A stretch of DNA of 64,000 nt, from NCBI GenBank assembly GCA_036563485.1, contig DATCMI010000001.1:2267342-2331341 (forward strand), in the 5' to 3' direction. Both the position numbers and the translations under genes were made by a program. Under the pieces are notes generated by a model. That model saw only the letters and a program-made list of their open reading frames with translations. It was not told the origin of the DNA and searched no databases. Of this stretch, positions 39,433 through 49,535 are shown one piece after another (position 1 is the first letter of the stretch; every line of letters begins with the position of its first letter). The stretch comes from Sphingomicrobium sp. (GTDB taxonomy: Bacteria > Pseudomonadota > Alphaproteobacteria > Sphingomonadales > Sphingomonadaceae).

Positions 39433-41277
39433 GTGCCTGATCTCCAATTGAGCCGCCGCCAGACGTTGACCGGCATGCTCGCTACGGCGGCTATCCCTGC
39501 GTTTCCGACCGTGGCGTCGGCGCAAGCCGTCAACCAGGAAGCGGATGCGCGGGCCAGCGCCCTTCTCGACGACGTCGCGACGCGCTTGCTCAACCACTAT
39601 CCCGAAAGCGCCACCTCACTCGGCATCGACAAGGGCGAGCATGCCGGGCTGCGGTCGCGGCTGACCGACCGGTCCGGCATCGGCCAGCAACGGCTGGCGC
39701 AAACCCTCCGCGCCGATCTCGCCCAGGTGAATGCAGTCGACGTGGCGCCCCTCTCCCACTCGGTCCGCACCAGCGTGGAAGTGGTGCGCAGCGCTTATTC
39801 GACGTCGCTTGAAGGGTTCATGCTCCCCTACGGCGACGTGTCGGTCGGTGGGTGGCGCAACACGCCCTACGTCGTCATTCAGAATGTTGGCGCCTACCTC
39901 GACGTGCCGCGCTTCCTCGATGCCGACCATCCGATCAACGACGCCGCCGACGCACAAGCATATCTCGCGCGGGTCCAGTCCTACGCGCAGCAGCTCGACA
40001 ATGAGCTCGGACGAGTCATCGCCTACCGCTACAAAGGCTTGATCCCGCCGGCGTTCCTGATCGACAAGGCGCTGAACCAGCTCCAGGCGTCATCCAAGGC
40101 AGCGCATGAGGGCTCAAGCGGTATCATCGAGTCCATCGAGCGGCGCACGCGGCAGAAGAACATCGCAGGCAATTGGGCCGAGCGCGCCCGCGCCATCGTC
40201 CAGAAGAACGTTGCTCCGGCGCTCGATCGGCAGATCGCCGAGCTGAAGCTGCAGCGCGGGCTAGCCAGCGACGCGCCGGGCATCTCGGCGCGTCCGAATG
40301 GGGACGATTACTACCGCTGGGCCCTCAAGGCTTCGACCACGACCAGGATGACGCCTGACGAGGTCCACCAGATGGGCCTTGAGGAGTTGCGCGCGCTTCA
40401 AGGGCGCATGGACCCGATCCTGAAGAGCCTCGGCTACACGAAGGGGTCGGTGGGCGAGCGGATGCAGGCGCTCGGACGCGACCCGCGCTACAAATTTTCG
40501 CCAGGCGACAAGGGCCGGGCCGAGATCATGGCTTTCATCGAAGAGCGGCTGCGCATCATCCGCACCAAGCTGCCGCAGATGTTCAACACCCAGGTCCGCG
40601 GCAATCTCGCGGTTCGCCGGCTGCCTCCGGAAGAAGAACCCGGCGCGCCGGGCGCGTACGGGGGAGCCGGTTCGATCGATGGGTCCATCCCGGGTAAATT
40701 CTGGATCAACCTCCGGTCGACCGACCTCCACACGAAGTTCGACCTGCCTGACCTCACGCACCACGAAGCGATCCCCGGTCACGTCTGGCAGGGCGAATAT
40801 GCGAACAAGCTGCCGCTGATCCGCAGCCTCCTTTCCTTCAACGCTTATTCGGAAGGTTGGGCGCTCTACGCGCAGCAGCTGGCTGATGAATTTGGGGCTT
40901 ATGACGACTTCCCCGCAGGGCGCCTTGGCTATCTTCAGGGCATCGCGTTCCGCGCGTGCCGGCTGGTCGTCGATACGGGGCTTCACGCCAAGAATTGGAG
41001 CCGCGAGCAGGCGGTGCGCTTCTTCATCGACGAGAACGGCACCAAGGAGCCGGAAGCGCGCAGCGAAGTCGACCGCTATTGCAGCTGGCCGGGCCAGGCC
41101 TGCGGCTACAAGGTCGGCCACAGCGAAATCAATCGCCAGCGCGAGCGCGCCAAGGCCGCCCTAGGCGCCGGTTTCAACATCAAGGCCTTCAACGATGCGC
41201 TGGTCCTCGGCGGCAATGTGCCGATGGACGTGCTCGCCAAGAACGTGGATCAATATGTCGCCGGCGCGAAGCGCTGA
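39433..41277 (+). CDS. DUF885 family predicted zinc peptidase, Tat-exported
   Basis: 614 residues from GTG 39433, preceded by CAGGAG six bases upstream. The N-terminus has the twin-arginine signal SRRQTLTGMLATAAIP and a cleavage region ending ASAQA. The family zinc motif is THHEAIPGHVWQGEY (HExxPGH), with the downstream AYSEGWALYAQQLADE supplying a further acidic ligand. It is followed 20 bases later by a paralogue of nearly the same length. Function as a periplasmic peptidase is inferred from the family and motif. Confidence 0.9.
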   Translation: MPDLQLSRRQTLTGMLATAAIPAFPTVASAQAVNQEADARASALLDDVATRLLNHYPESATSLGIDKGEHAGLRSRLTDRSGIGQQRLAQTLRADLAQVNAVDVAPLSHSVRTSVEVVRSAYSTSLEGFMLPYGDVSVGGWRNTPYVVIQNVGAYLDVPRFLDADHPINDAADAQAYLARVQSYAQQLDNELGRVIAYRYKGLIPPAFLIDKALNQLQASSKAAHEGSSGIIESIERRTRQKNIAGNWAERARAIVQKNVAPALDRQIAELKLQRGLASDAPGISARPNGDDYYRWALKASTTTRMTPDEVHQMGLEELRALQGRMDPILKSLGYTKGSVGERMQALGRDPRYKFSPGDKGRAEIMAFIEERLRIIRTKLPQMFNTQVRGNLAVRRLPPEEEPGAPGAYGGAGSIDGSIPGKFWINLRSTDLHTKFDLPDLTHHEAIPGHVWQGEYANKLPLIRSLLSFNAYSEGWALYAQQLADEFGAYDDFPAGRLGYLQGIAFRACRLVVDTGLHAKNWSREQAVRFFIDENGTKEPEARSEVDRYCSWPGQACGYKVGHSEINRQRERAKAALGAGFNIKAFNDALVLGGNVPMDVLAKNVDQYVAGAKR

Positions 41278-41297
41278 CGTTTAACGGGGGAAGTCAC

Positions 41298-43148
41298 TTG
41301 AAGAACCTATCGACGCTTGCCGTCCTGCTGCTTGCCACCACAGCCTGCACTACGGTGGCCCCTGTTGCGCCCACATCTCCCCCGCCCGTCGCGGCCGTTC
41401 CTGCGCCAGCGCCTGCAGCGGATCCGGAGGCGGAGGACCGGCGGCTGACCGCCTTCTTGGACGCCGCCTTTGAAGAACAGGTCGCGCGCTCGCCGCAGGC
41501 GCTGACGTCGCTCGGCCGCAAGGTGCAGTACGACCGGCTCAACAACTACACGGACGAATACCGCCAGCAGGGGCTGGCGCTGGAGCAGGCCCAGCTGGCG
41601 CAGCTCCGCGCGCAGTTTGACCCGGCGAAGCTCACGCCCGCGGGACGGCTCAGCTATCGCTTGTTCGAAGAGGAAGTCGAGCAGGACGTCGCCGATTTCC
41701 GCTGGCGCTGGCACGGCTTCCCGGCGAGCACCAACGGCAGCCCGGCAGGTTCCATCCCCGTCTTCCTGATCAACCAGCATCGCGTGTCCACCGTCGCCGA
41801 TGCCGAGGCCTATGTGTCGAGGCTTCGCGAAGTCGAACGGGTGATGGGCGAAATCACGGCGAATATGCGCCGGCAGGCGGCAATGGGGATGGTGCCGTCG
41901 ACCTTCAACTTCGCTCCCGTCCGCAAGGATGCGGAGAAAGTGATTGCCGGAGCGCCATTCACGAAGGGCGCAGACGTGCCGGTGTTTGCCGACTTCAAGG
42001 CGAAGGTCGCAAAGCTCGACGTGCCTCAAGCAGAGAAAGACCGTCTGGTGGCAAGCGCGCGAGAGGCGCTCACCGGGCCCGTTCGCCGCGGGTACCAGAC
42101 GTTCCTGACCACCTGGAGCGACCTCGAAGTGCAGGCCAAAGGCAATCGAGGTGCGTGGAGCCTGCCCGAGGGTGATGCTTATTACGCCAATCGACTTCAG
42201 GGCTCGACGACCACGGAGCTCAGCGCCGACCAGATCCATAACATCGGCCTTCAGCAGGTGGCGCGCCTCCATGGCGAGATGGAGCGGATCAAGCAGCAGG
42301 TCGGGTTCAAGGGAACGCTGCGCGAGTTCTTCGCGCACATTCTCAAAGAGCGGCAGTTCAAATATCCGAACACCGCCGCCGGGCGGGAGCAATATCTGGC
42401 CGATGGCCGCCGCTACATCGCCCAGGTGATGGCGGCGGCACCGCGATGGTTCCGGCGCTTGCCGAAGGCGCCGCTAGAAGTCCGCGCCGTCGAGACTTGG
42501 CGGCAGGACACCGCCGCCGTCGCTTTCTACAACAGCCCGTCGGAGGACGGTTCGCGGCCGGGCATCTACTACGTCAACCTGGCCGACATGAATCAGGTGG
42601 TGAAGCCCCAGACCGAGGCGATCAGCTATCACGAGGGCGCGCCCGGCCATCACTTCCAGATCGCGCTGGCGCAGGAGCTTCCGAACCTTCCGAAGTTCCG
42701 CCGCTTCGGCGGCTATGGCGCCTATGCCGAAGGCTGGGGCCTCTATGCCGAGGGCTTGGGCAAGGAGATGGGCTTCTACGACGATCCCTATTCCGAGTTC
42801 GGCATGTACTCGACGCAGCTTTGGCGCGCGGTCCGCCTGGTGCTCGATACGGGCATCCACTCCAAGCGTTGGACCCGCGAGCAGGCGATCGACTATTTCC
42901 GCACCAACGCCCTGCTCTCCGAGCGCGACGCGACCAAGGAAGTCGAGCGCTACTTCAACAATCCGGGCCAGGCGACCAGCTACATGGTCGGGCAGCTCAA
43001 GATTCTCGAGCTGCGGGACAAGGCGCGGCGAGAGCTTGGGCCGAAGTTCGACATCCGCGATTTCCACGCGGTCGTGCTCGAAAACGGTTCGCTCCCGCTC
43101 GACGTCCTAGAAGAGCTGGTGAACGCTTATATCGCCGAGCGCCGCTAG
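41298..43148 (+). CDS. DUF885 family predicted zinc peptidase, lipoprotein
   Basis: 616 residues from TTG 41298 with GGGGGAAG upstream. It has a lipoprotein signal, KNLSTLAVLLLATTAC, and a Pro/Ala linker. The zinc motif is SYHEGAPGHHFQIALAQE, followed by YGAYAEGWGLYAEGLGKEMG. It is a paralogue of the gene before it but is sorted as a Sec lipoprotein rather than by Tat. The open frame extends back into the first gene in another phase, but without a start that fits the signal peptide. The stop shares CTAG with the convergent neighbour. Confidence 0.9.
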   Translation: MKNLSTLAVLLLATTACTTVAPVAPTSPPPVAAVPAPAPAADPEAEDRRLTAFLDAAFEEQVARSPQALTSLGRKVQYDRLNNYTDEYRQQGLALEQAQLAQLRAQFDPAKLTPAGRLSYRLFEEEVEQDVADFRWRWHGFPASTNGSPAGSIPVFLINQHRVSTVADAEAYVSRLREVERVMGEITANMRRQAAMGMVPSTFNFAPVRKDAEKVIAGAPFTKGADVPVFADFKAKVAKLDVPQAEKDRLVASAREALTGPVRRGYQTFLTTWSDLEVQAKGNRGAWSLPEGDAYYANRLQGSTTTELSADQIHNIGLQQVARLHGEMERIKQQVGFKGTLREFFAHILKERQFKYPNTAAGREQYLADGRRYIAQVMAAAPRWFRRLPKAPLEVRAVETWRQDTAAVAFYNSPSEDGSRPGIYYVNLADMNQVVKPQTEAISYHEGAPGHHFQIALAQELPNLPKFRRFGGYGAYAEGWGLYAEGLGKEMGFYDDPYSEFGMYSTQLWRAVRLVLDTGIHSKRWTREQAIDYFRTNALLSERDATKEVERYFNNPGQATSYMVGQLKILELRDKARRELGPKFDIRDFHAVVLENGSLPLDVLEELVNAYIAERR

Positions 43149-43591
43149 GGCAGCGCGGCGATATCCGGGGCGACGAAGGCGCGCCGCGCTTCGACCGAGA
43201 ACAGGCGCTCGGGCGAATATAAGCGCAGTGGCCAGTCGCGCCGGCCGATCGGCGACAGCAGCAGCTCGTTCACCAGGTCGTGGAGCGATTCGGTGACGTC
43301 CGCTTCGGCCAGGAACAGGCGAACGCCGTGAAGAAACACGCGGGTGATCGTGTCGTGATAACCCTGGGTGTCGTCGTTGATGCCGCCGACGCTCTCATTG
43401 TAGCTGCTGATGATGTCCGGCAGCCGCATGTCGAGGTCGATGTCGGGCCGCTTCACCAGCAGATAAGTCGTGGCGGCGAGATGCGCTTCGTGGGTCCATT
43501 CGGCACGCGGCAGGGTGCGCGCGAGGAGGCCTTCGCCGATATGCGTGACATCGGCGTCGGACGTGAACAGGCAAGGTCTGTAGTCGGTCAT
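43145..43591 (-). CDS. Conserved-type hypothetical protein
   Basis: 148-residue soluble, probably all-alpha protein. Not assigned to a named family. Features that look conserved are the His-rich helix WTHEAHLAATTYLL and the turn SYNESVGG-NDDTQGYHDTITRVFL, with several His and Glu that could form a metal or ligand site. It has no signal peptide. It is 42 bases downstream of pckA on the same strand and could share its transcript. Confidence 0.75.
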   Translation of the reverse strand: MTDYRPCLFTSDADVTHIGEGLLARTLPRAEWTHEAHLAATTYLLVKRPDIDLDMRLPDIISSYNESVGGINDDTQGYHDTITRVFLHGVRLFLAEADVTESLHDLVNELLLSPIGRRDWPLRLYSPERLFSVEARRAFVAPDIAALP

Positions 43592-43633
43592 TGATCGGGT
43601 CCTTGTGGAGGGCCCGATCAGCGACCGGGCCGT

Positions 43634-45271
43634 TTAAGCGAGGGTGGCTTGCGCTGCGCTTTGTTGCGCTTGTTGCTGGGCCTTTGGCGCAGCTTGGCGG
43701 ACGCCCTCGTCCACGTGGTCCGCGAACTGCGCGAAATTGTCGTTGAACAGGTCAACGAGCTTCGCCGCGGTGCGGTCGTACTCGTCCTTGTCCGCCCAGG
43801 TGTTGCGCGGATCGAGGATGGCGGTGTCGACGCCCGGCACTTCGACCGGCACTTCAAACCCGAAGTTCGGATCCTTGCGGAACTCGGCATTGTTCAGGCT
43901 GCCGTCGAGCGCGGCATTCAGAAGCGCGCGCGTCTCGCGGATCGGCATGCGCTTGCCGACGCCGTACTTGCCGCCGGTCCAGCCGGTGTTCACCAGCCAG
44001 CACTCCGCGCCGCCCTTGGCGATCCGCTCCTTGAGCAGGTTGCCGTAGACGCTCGGCGGCCGCGGCATGAAGGCGGCGCCGAAGCAGGTCGAAAAGGTCG
44101 CCTGCGGCTCCGTCACGCCGATTTCCGTCCCGGCGACCTTCGCGGTGTAGCCGGAGAGGAAGTGGTACATGGCTTGATCCGGAGTCAGGCGTGAGATCGG
44201 CGGGAGCACACCGAAAGCGTCGGCGGTCAGGAAGATGATCGTCGACGGCGGCGGCCCGAGATTATCCCGCGAAGTGTTCGGGATGTACTCGATCGGATAA
44301 GCGCCGCGCGTGTTCTCGGTCTTGCTTGCGTCGGTGAAATCGAGCTCGCGGGTGACCTCGTCCATCGCCACGTTCTCGAGGATCGTGCCGAACATCTTGG
44401 TCGTCGCGTAAATCTCCGGCTCGCCCTCGGCCGAGAGGTTGATCATCTTGGCGTAGCAACCGCCTTCGAAGTTGAAGACCGCCGTGTCCGACCAGCCATG
44501 CTCGTCGTCGCCGATGAGCGTGCGGCTGGCGTCCGCGGACAACGTCGTCTTGCCGGTGCCCGACAGGCCGAAGAAGATCGCGCTCTTGCCGTCGGCGCCG
44601 ATATTCGCCGAGCAGTGCATCGGCATCACGCCCTGCGCCGGAAGCAGGAAGTTCAGAAGGCCGAACACGCCCTTCTTCATCTCACCCGAATATTCGGTGT
44701 TGCCGATCAGGATCAGCTTTTCCGAAAGGTTGACCGCGATGACGGTGTCGCTGCGGCAGCCGTGCCGGGCCGGATCGGCCTTGAAGCTCGGCAGATTGAT
44801 GATCGTATATTCCGGCTCGAACCCGGGCAGCTCTTCCGCCTTCGGGCGAACCAGCAGGGTCCGCACGAACAGGTTGTGCCAGGCCATCTGCGTGATGACG
44901 CGGACGTTGACGCGATATTCGGGCTGGCTGCCGCCGTAGAGGTCGGAAACGAACAGCTCTTCCTGACCCTTCAGCGCTTCGAGGAAATCGGCCTTCAGGT
45001 TCGACCAATGCTCGCCGGACATTTCCTGGTTGATCGCGCCCCAGTTGATCGTGCTTTCGGTGACGGAATCGCGGACGACATATTTGTCCTTCACGCTGCG
45101 CCCGGTGAACTTGCCGGTATCGACCAGCAGCGCACCATCCTTGGTCAGCTGGCCTTCGCCACGGCGAACGGCCTGCTCCACCAGGGGCGCAGTGGTCAGG
45201 TTCCAGAAAAGCTTGGCGCCGGTAGCGATGCCCTGTGCGTCAAGTCCGCGACGCGGTACGCGATCGTTCAC
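43634..45271 (-). CDS. pckA: ATP-dependent phosphoenolpyruvate carboxykinase
   Basis: Converts oxaloacetate to phosphoenolpyruvate, the key gluconeogenic step. 545 residues. Seen: the kinase-1a loop [14 protein letters not shown], the kinase-2 motif [11 protein letters not shown], the metal-binding [11 protein letters not shown] and YTAKVAGTE. The last 20 residues are Gln/Ala-rich. It is divergent from chvI; in other alphaproteobacteria ChvI-type regulators influence pckA. A promoter and a 14-base palindrome are visible upstream. Confidence 0.97.
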   Translation of the reverse strand: MNDRVPRRGLDAQGIATGAKLFWNLTTAPLVEQAVRRGEGQLTKDGALLVDTGKFTGRSVKDKYVVRDSVTESTINWGAINQEMSGEHWSNLKADFLEALKGQEELFVSDLYGGSQPEYRVNVRVITQMAWHNLFVRTLLVRPKAEELPGFEPEYTIINLPSFKADPARHGCRSDTVIAVNLSEKLILIGNTEYSGEMKKGVFGLLNFLLPAQGVMPMHCSANIGADGKSAIFFGLSGTGKTTLSADASRTLIGDDEHGWSDTAVFNFEGGCYAKMINLSAEGEPEIYATTKMFGTILENVAMDEVTRELDFTDASKTENTRGAYPIEYIPNTSRDNLGPPPSTIIFLTADAFGVLPPISRLTPDQAMYHFLSGYTAKVAGTEIGVTEPQATFSTCFGAAFMPRPPSVYGNLLKERIAKGGAECWLVNTGWTGGKYGVGKRMPIRETRALLNAALDGSLNNAEFRKDPNFGFEVPVEVPGVDTAILDPRNTWADKDEYDRTAAKLVDLFNDNFAQFADHVDEGVRQAAPKAQQQAQQSAAQATLA

Positions 45272-45322
45272 GAAACTGCTTCCCTTCCAATGTTAAAAGC
45301 GGCGGCGACCAATGGCTGCCGC

Positions 45323-45336
45323 CGCATACGTATGCG
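45323..45336. promoter_or_regulatory. 14-base perfect palindrome at the predicted pckA transcription start
   Basis: CGCATACGTATGCG is its own reverse complement. It lies 52 bases upstream of the pckA ATG and directly downstream of the predicted pckA -10 box, the usual position of a repressor operator. A second inverted repeat, GCGGCGGC (45299-45306) with GCCGCCGC (45318-45325), sits between it and the gene and could form a leader hairpin. Confidence 0.5.
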
Positions 45337-45343
45337 TTGCCGG

Positions 45344-45373
45344 CCTATAGGCACGAAAGTCTCACCTCGTCAA
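45344..45373 (-). promoter_or_regulatory. Putative pckA promoter
   Basis: On the minus strand TTGACG (45368-45373) and TATAGG (45344-45349) are 18 bases apart. Transcription would begin near 45336, leaving a leader of about 65 bases. A weaker plus-strand pair, TTGTTT (45444-45449) and TAATCC (45467-45472), could serve chvI. The remaining part of this 240-base gap shows nothing else I can name. Confidence 0.5.
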
Positions 45374-45511
45374 AACGGCCGGGCCGCCGTTTGCGTCTTC
45401 GTGCCGCATCCGAAACCAGCTCCCGACCCGCTTGCGACTTTCCTTGTTTCGCGGTGACGGGGTGGCTAATCCCGCGGACTTGAACCGGCTGGGGCACAGG
45501 CAAAAGGACGC

Positions 45512-46222
45512 ATGAGCCAGGTGATCGCGCTGGTCGACGACGACCGGAACATCCTGACCTCGGTGTCGATCGCGCTCCAGCAGGAGGGGTTCGTGACCCG
45601 CGTCTATTCCGATCCTGCGGTGGCGCTCAAAGCGATCAACGACAATCCGCCGGACCTCGGCATCTTCGACATCAAGATGCCGGGCATGGACGGGATCGAG
45701 CTGCTCCGGCGCGTGCGCGAGTCGAGCGCGATGCCGGTCATCTTCCTGACCTCGAAGGATGACGAGCTCGACGAAGCGCTCGGCCTCGCAGTCGGAGCGG
45801 ACGACTATATCGCCAAGCCTTTCTCGCAGCGGCTGCTGATCGCCCGGATCCGCGCGATCCTGCGCCGGCGCGACCTGGAACGGGGCGAAGCGACGGCGAG
45901 TAACTCGGACGCGGAGCCGGCGCCGCTGGAGCGCGGACGCCTGATCATGGACCCAGCGCGGCACAAGGTGCGCTGGGACGGCAAGGATGTCAGCCTGACC
46001 GTGACCGAATTCCTCATCCTCGAAGCGCTCGCGCAGCGCCCGGGCGTTGTGAAAACGCGCAACCAATTGCTCGATGTCGCCTATAGCGACGATGTCTATG
46101 TCGACGACCGCACCATCGACAGCCACATCAAGCGTATCCGGCGCAAGTTCCGGACCGCCGCTCCCGAATTCGATGCAATCGAGACCCTTTATGGCGTCGG
46201 CTACAGATTCGACGAAGCCTGA
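45512..46222 (+). CDS. chvI: ChvI-type response regulator
   Basis: OmpR-family transcription factor. 236 residues: receiver with [11 protein letters not shown], phosphoacceptor Asp in [10 protein letters not shown] and Lys in IAKPFSQR, then a winged-helix DNA-binding domain ([30 protein letters not shown] and [10 protein letters not shown]). In alphaproteobacteria ChvI-ChvG senses acid and envelope stress. An AAAGGA ribosome binding site precedes the ATG. chvG starts inside its 3' end. Confidence 0.95.
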   Translation: MSQVIALVDDDRNILTSVSIALQQEGFVTRVYSDPAVALKAINDNPPDLGIFDIKMPGMDGIELLRRVRESSAMPVIFLTSKDDELDEALGLAVGADDYIAKPFSQRLLIARIRAILRRRDLERGEATASNSDAEPAPLERGRLIMDPARHKVRWDGKDVSLTVTEFLILEALAQRPGVVKTRNQLLDVAYSDDVYVDDRTIDSHIKRIRRKFRTAAPEFDAIETLYGVGYRFDEA

Positions 46223-47762
46223 CGCCGGCGAACCGCAGCTGAGGTCGCTCGGACGCTGGAGGCTCACCTACCGGATCCTCGCGCTCAACCTTCTGACGGT
46301 GCTGCTGGTGATCCTCAGCACGCTCTATCTCGACGTGTTCCGGAACCGGCTGACCAAGGAACGTTCGCGGCAGACGCGCATCGAGGTCTCAAGCGCCGCC
46401 GCTGCGATGAGTCACATGCCGAAGCAGGAATGGTCCGCGCTGCTGGCGACTACATCGCAGGTCACCGGCAACCGCTTTCGCGTCTACGGACCGGACGGCG
46501 CATTGCTGATCGACAGCTGGCGCCAGACAGGACCGACATACGAGCTCCGCGACCCCGCCACCCAGGCGTGGAACAAGGCCCTGGCGCGCGGCGCTGATCG
46601 TGCGTTCAACTTCCTGGTCGGCGCAGAAAGCCTGGACGACTATGTCGAGCCGGCTACCGACCGACTTCAGGCTTGGCCGGAAGCGCTGCAGGCGCGCGAG
46701 CGCGGCAAAGCAACCTCGGCCATTCGCAATGCCCCCGACCTGACGCCGGTCATTTCCGCCGCTGCGCCTGTCGCCGGCAACGTCCTGCTCGCAACGGAGA
46801 ACGACCGCTCGTTCACGCGTACCGTCAGGCGCCAGCGGCGCATCATCCTCGGCGCCATGGCGGTGATCCTCGCCGTCTCGATATTCCTGTCGATCTTTCT
46901 CGCCCGCACCATTGCCCGGCCGCTGCGCCGGCTGGCGATTGCCGCGCACCGCGTGCGGCTCGGACGATCGCGTGAGGTCAACGTTCCGCGCCTACCCAAC
47001 CGCACTGACGAAATCGGGCTGCTGGCTCGAGCGATTTCGGACATGAGCCACTCGCTGCGCCAGCGGATCGACAATATCGAATCTTTCGCAGCCGACGTGA
47101 CCCACGAACTGAAGAACCCCCTCGCCTCTCTGCGGTCCGCCCTCGACGGGCTCGACAAGGTTGACGACCCGGCGTTGCGCAAGCGGCTGATGGGTATCGC
47201 GCAAGACGATGTGCGGCGTCTCGATCGGCTGATCAACGACATCAGCGAGGCGGCACGGACCGACGCCGAACTCGCCCGCGCGACCTTCGAGAGGGTCGAT
47301 TTGGGCCCGCTGATCGAGGCGCTGGTCTCGAGTTGGGAAACGCGGCGCGAGAAGGGCGATGCACGGATCGCTTTCGCACGCCCGCGCAAGGGGACGGCAG
47401 CGGTGATGGGAAGGCCTGACCGGCTTGCCCGCGCGATCAACGCGATCCTGGACAATGCGGTAAGCTTCTCGCCCGCCGGCGGCCTCGTCGAAATCGCTGC
47501 GGCGCGCGTCGGCGACGAAGTGCGGATCCGCATCGACGACGAAGGTCCCGGTGTCCCTCCGGAAGCACGCGAAGCGATCTTCAACCGCTTCCACTCGGTT
47601 CGTCCCGAAGGCGAGAAGTTCGGGCGGCACTCCGGCCTCGGGCTCGCGATCGCCCAGGCGATCGTCCAGGGCCACGACGGCGAAATCGACGTGCACGACA
47701 GGGACGATGCACCCTCGGGCGCGCGCTTCACGATCCGCTTGCCCGCGGCAGATCGGCAATGA
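46191..47762 (+). CDS. chvG: ChvG-type sensor histidine kinase
   Basis: 523 residues from ATG 46191, which overlaps chvI by 32 bases. A transmembrane segment ([19 protein letters not shown]), a periplasmic sensor region, and a second transmembrane segment ([21 protein letters not shown]) are followed by HAMP. HisKA has the phospho-His in [15 protein letters not shown], and HATPase has [19 protein letters not shown] and [13 protein letters not shown]. In relatives the periplasmic repressor ExoR controls this kinase; no exoR is present in the window. Confidence 0.95.
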   Translation: MASATDSTKPDAGEPQLRSLGRWRLTYRILALNLLTVLLVILSTLYLDVFRNRLTKERSRQTRIEVSSAAAAMSHMPKQEWSALLATTSQVTGNRFRVYGPDGALLIDSWRQTGPTYELRDPATQAWNKALARGADRAFNFLVGAESLDDYVEPATDRLQAWPEALQARERGKATSAIRNAPDLTPVISAAAPVAGNVLLATENDRSFTRTVRRQRRIILGAMAVILAVSIFLSIFLARTIARPLRRLAIAAHRVRLGRSREVNVPRLPNRTDEIGLLARAISDMSHSLRQRIDNIESFAADVTHELKNPLASLRSALDGLDKVDDPALRKRLMGIAQDDVRRLDRLINDISEAARTDAELARATFERVDLGPLIEALVSSWETRREKGDARIAFARPRKGTAAVMGRPDRLARAINAILDNAVSFSPAGGLVEIAAARVGDEVRIRIDDEGPGVPPEAREAIFNRFHSVRPEGEKFGRHSGLGLAIAQAIVQGHDGEIDVHDRDDAPSGARFTIRLPAADRQ

Positions 47763-48205
47763 TGGCGGCGTCCGCCCCTCGCCTGTCGGCCGAGACGATC
47801 CACGGTACCGCCGTTTCCATCGATGGCCGCGCCGTGCTGATCACCGGCCGGTCGGGATCAGGAAAATCCGACCTCGGCCTCAGGCTAATCGACCGCGGCT
47901 TTACCCTCGTCAGCGATGACCAGACCTTGGTCAAACGGCACGGCGATCGGCTTTTAGCCGCAGCGCCCGCAACGATCGCCGGCAAGCTCGAAATTCGCGG
48001 CATCGGCATCGTCGAGATCGGCCATGTCGACGATGTGCCGCTCGCGCTGGTCGTCGAACTCTCCAGCGACATCGAACGATACCCGGAAGACGGTCGCGAG
48101 CGCCTGATCCTCGGTGTCTCCGTGCCGGCCGTCGCGGTTGACGCCATGACGCCATCGGCAGCGGCTAAGGTCGTCGTCGCGCTCGACCGGCTCGGGCTTA
48201 AATGA
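47759..48205 (+). CDS. hprK: Short HPr kinase/phosphorylase
   Basis: 148 residues, only the C-terminal catalytic domain of the Firmicute enzyme, as is normal in alphaproteobacteria. Walker A is GRSGSGKS (residues 30-37), followed by DRGFTLVSDDQTLV and the signature EIRGIGIVEI. It phosphorylates a serine of HPr and so ties sugar and nitrogen status to regulation. It overlaps both neighbours by 4 bases, in a chvIG-hprK-rapZ-EIIA-HPr run. Confidence 0.93.
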   Translation: MMAASAPRLSAETIHGTAVSIDGRAVLITGRSGSGKSDLGLRLIDRGFTLVSDDQTLVKRHGDRLLAAAPATIAGKLEIRGIGIVEIGHVDDVPLALVVELSSDIERYPEDGRERLILGVSVPAVAVDAMTPSAAAKVVVALDRLGLK

Positions 48206-49131
48206 CTCCGCGCCGCCAGCCTCGCCTGCTGCTCGTCACCGGCATGTCCGGCGCCGGCAAGTCGACTGTCCTCGACACACTCGAGGACATGGGCTGGGAT
48301 GTGGTCGACAATCTTCCCGCCGACCTACTGCGCAATTTCGTCCATGGCACCGACCAGTGCCGGACGATCGATGCCGCGGTGGCGATGGATGCGCGCAGCC
48401 GCGGCTTCGACGCCGAGCGGCTGCCGGAGCTCGTCCGTTCGATCGACGGCGTCGATCCCGAAATCCTTTTCCTCGACTGCTCGGAACGCGAGCTCATCGC
48501 GCGCTACAGCGCCACTCGCCGCCGCCACCCGCTCGCCGGGGAACTTCCTGCCGAGGAAGGCATCGCCCGCGAACGCCAGCTTACCGCTCCGGTCCGCGCC
48601 GCCGCCGACAGCGTGCTCGATACGACCGACCTCACTCCAGCCGACCTCGGTTCCGAGCTCAAGCGACGCTACGGCAGCCACTCGGACCATCCCGTGCTCA
48701 CCCTGGCGTCCTTTTCCTTCGCCAAGGGCGTTTCACGAACCGCGGACCTGATGTTCGACCTCCGCTTCCTTCCCAATCCGCACTGGGTCGAGGAGCTGAG
48801 GCCGCTGACCGGGCTCGACCAGCCGATCCGCGACTATCTGGCCAAGGAGCCTGCCTGGGGCGAGGCGCTGGACCGTGTCGAGGCGCTTCTCATCGATTGG
48901 ATTCCCCGCTACTGGGCGGCGGGCAAGAATTACGTGACCGTAGCTTTCGGATGCACAGGAGGACGCCACCGTTCGGTGGCCGCCGCAGCCGAAATGGCCG
49001 ACCGGTTGCGCAACGCCGGATTTGCTCCGAATGTGCGTCACCGTGATCTCCATTCTTCGCCGAGAGACACGATCGAGCAGCACCCCGGGCGCGCGTCGGC
49101 GAGCGAGGCTGAGGACGAGTTGAATCGATGA
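48202..49131 (+). CDS. rapZ: RapZ-type RNase adaptor / nucleotide-binding protein
   Basis: 309 residues with Walker A GMSGAGKST, the Walker B-like LFLDCSE and the C-terminal RapZ domain with FGCTGGRHRSVAAAAEMADRL. In E. coli RapZ controls glmS through small RNAs; in alphaproteobacteria the role is less defined. The 4-base overlaps with hprK and the EIIA gene show a tight operon. Confidence 0.94.
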   Translation: MTPRRQPRLLLVTGMSGAGKSTVLDTLEDMGWDVVDNLPADLLRNFVHGTDQCRTIDAAVAMDARSRGFDAERLPELVRSIDGVDPEILFLDCSERELIARYSATRRRHPLAGELPAEEGIARERQLTAPVRAAADSVLDTTDLTPADLGSELKRRYGSHSDHPVLTLASFSFAKGVSRTADLMFDLRFLPNPHWVEELRPLTGLDQPIRDYLAKEPAWGEALDRVEALLIDWIPRYWAAGKNYVTVAFGCTGGRHRSVAAAAEMADRLRNAGFAPNVRHRDLHSSPRDTIEQHPGRASASEAEDELNR

Positions 49132-49535
49132 TTGGATTGGTGCTGGTGACCCACGGCCGGCTTGCTGCCGAGTTCGTCACCGCGATGGAACATGTCGTCG
49201 GCCCGCAGGAGGCGATCGAAGCGATCTGCATCGGTCCCGACGACGACATGGAAGCACGCCGCAAGGACATCGCGAAGGCGATTGCCGACGTCGACCGCGG
49301 CAAGGGCGTGATCATCCTGACTGACCTGTTCGGCGGCACGCCGTCGAACTTGGCGATCAGCCTAATGAAGGGCGAGAATGTCGAGGTGATTGCCGGCGTC
49401 AACCTGCCGATGCTGATCCGCCTGGAGGGCGCCCGCAAGGTCATGCCGGTGCATGCGGCGGTTGCGGCCGCCCGCGAAGCCGGACGCAAATATATCTCCG
49501 TCGCGTCGGAGATTCTCGGGGAAGCGGCGGCTTGA
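49128..49535 (+). CDS. PTS EIIA component, mannose/fructose type
   Basis: 135-residue phosphocarrier with the phosphorylated His9 in VLVTHGRLA, then DLFGGTPSNLA, typical of the mannose-class EIIA fold. There is no sugar transporter (EIIB, EIIC, EIID) nearby, so it probably serves regulation rather than sugar uptake. It overlaps rapZ and the HPr gene by 4 bases each. Confidence 0.93.
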   Translation: MIGLVLVTHGRLAAEFVTAMEHVVGPQEAIEAICIGPDDDMEARRKDIAKAIADVDRGKGVIILTDLFGGTPSNLAISLMKGENVEVIAGVNLPMLIRLEGARKVMPVHAAVAAAREAGRKYISVASEILGEAAA

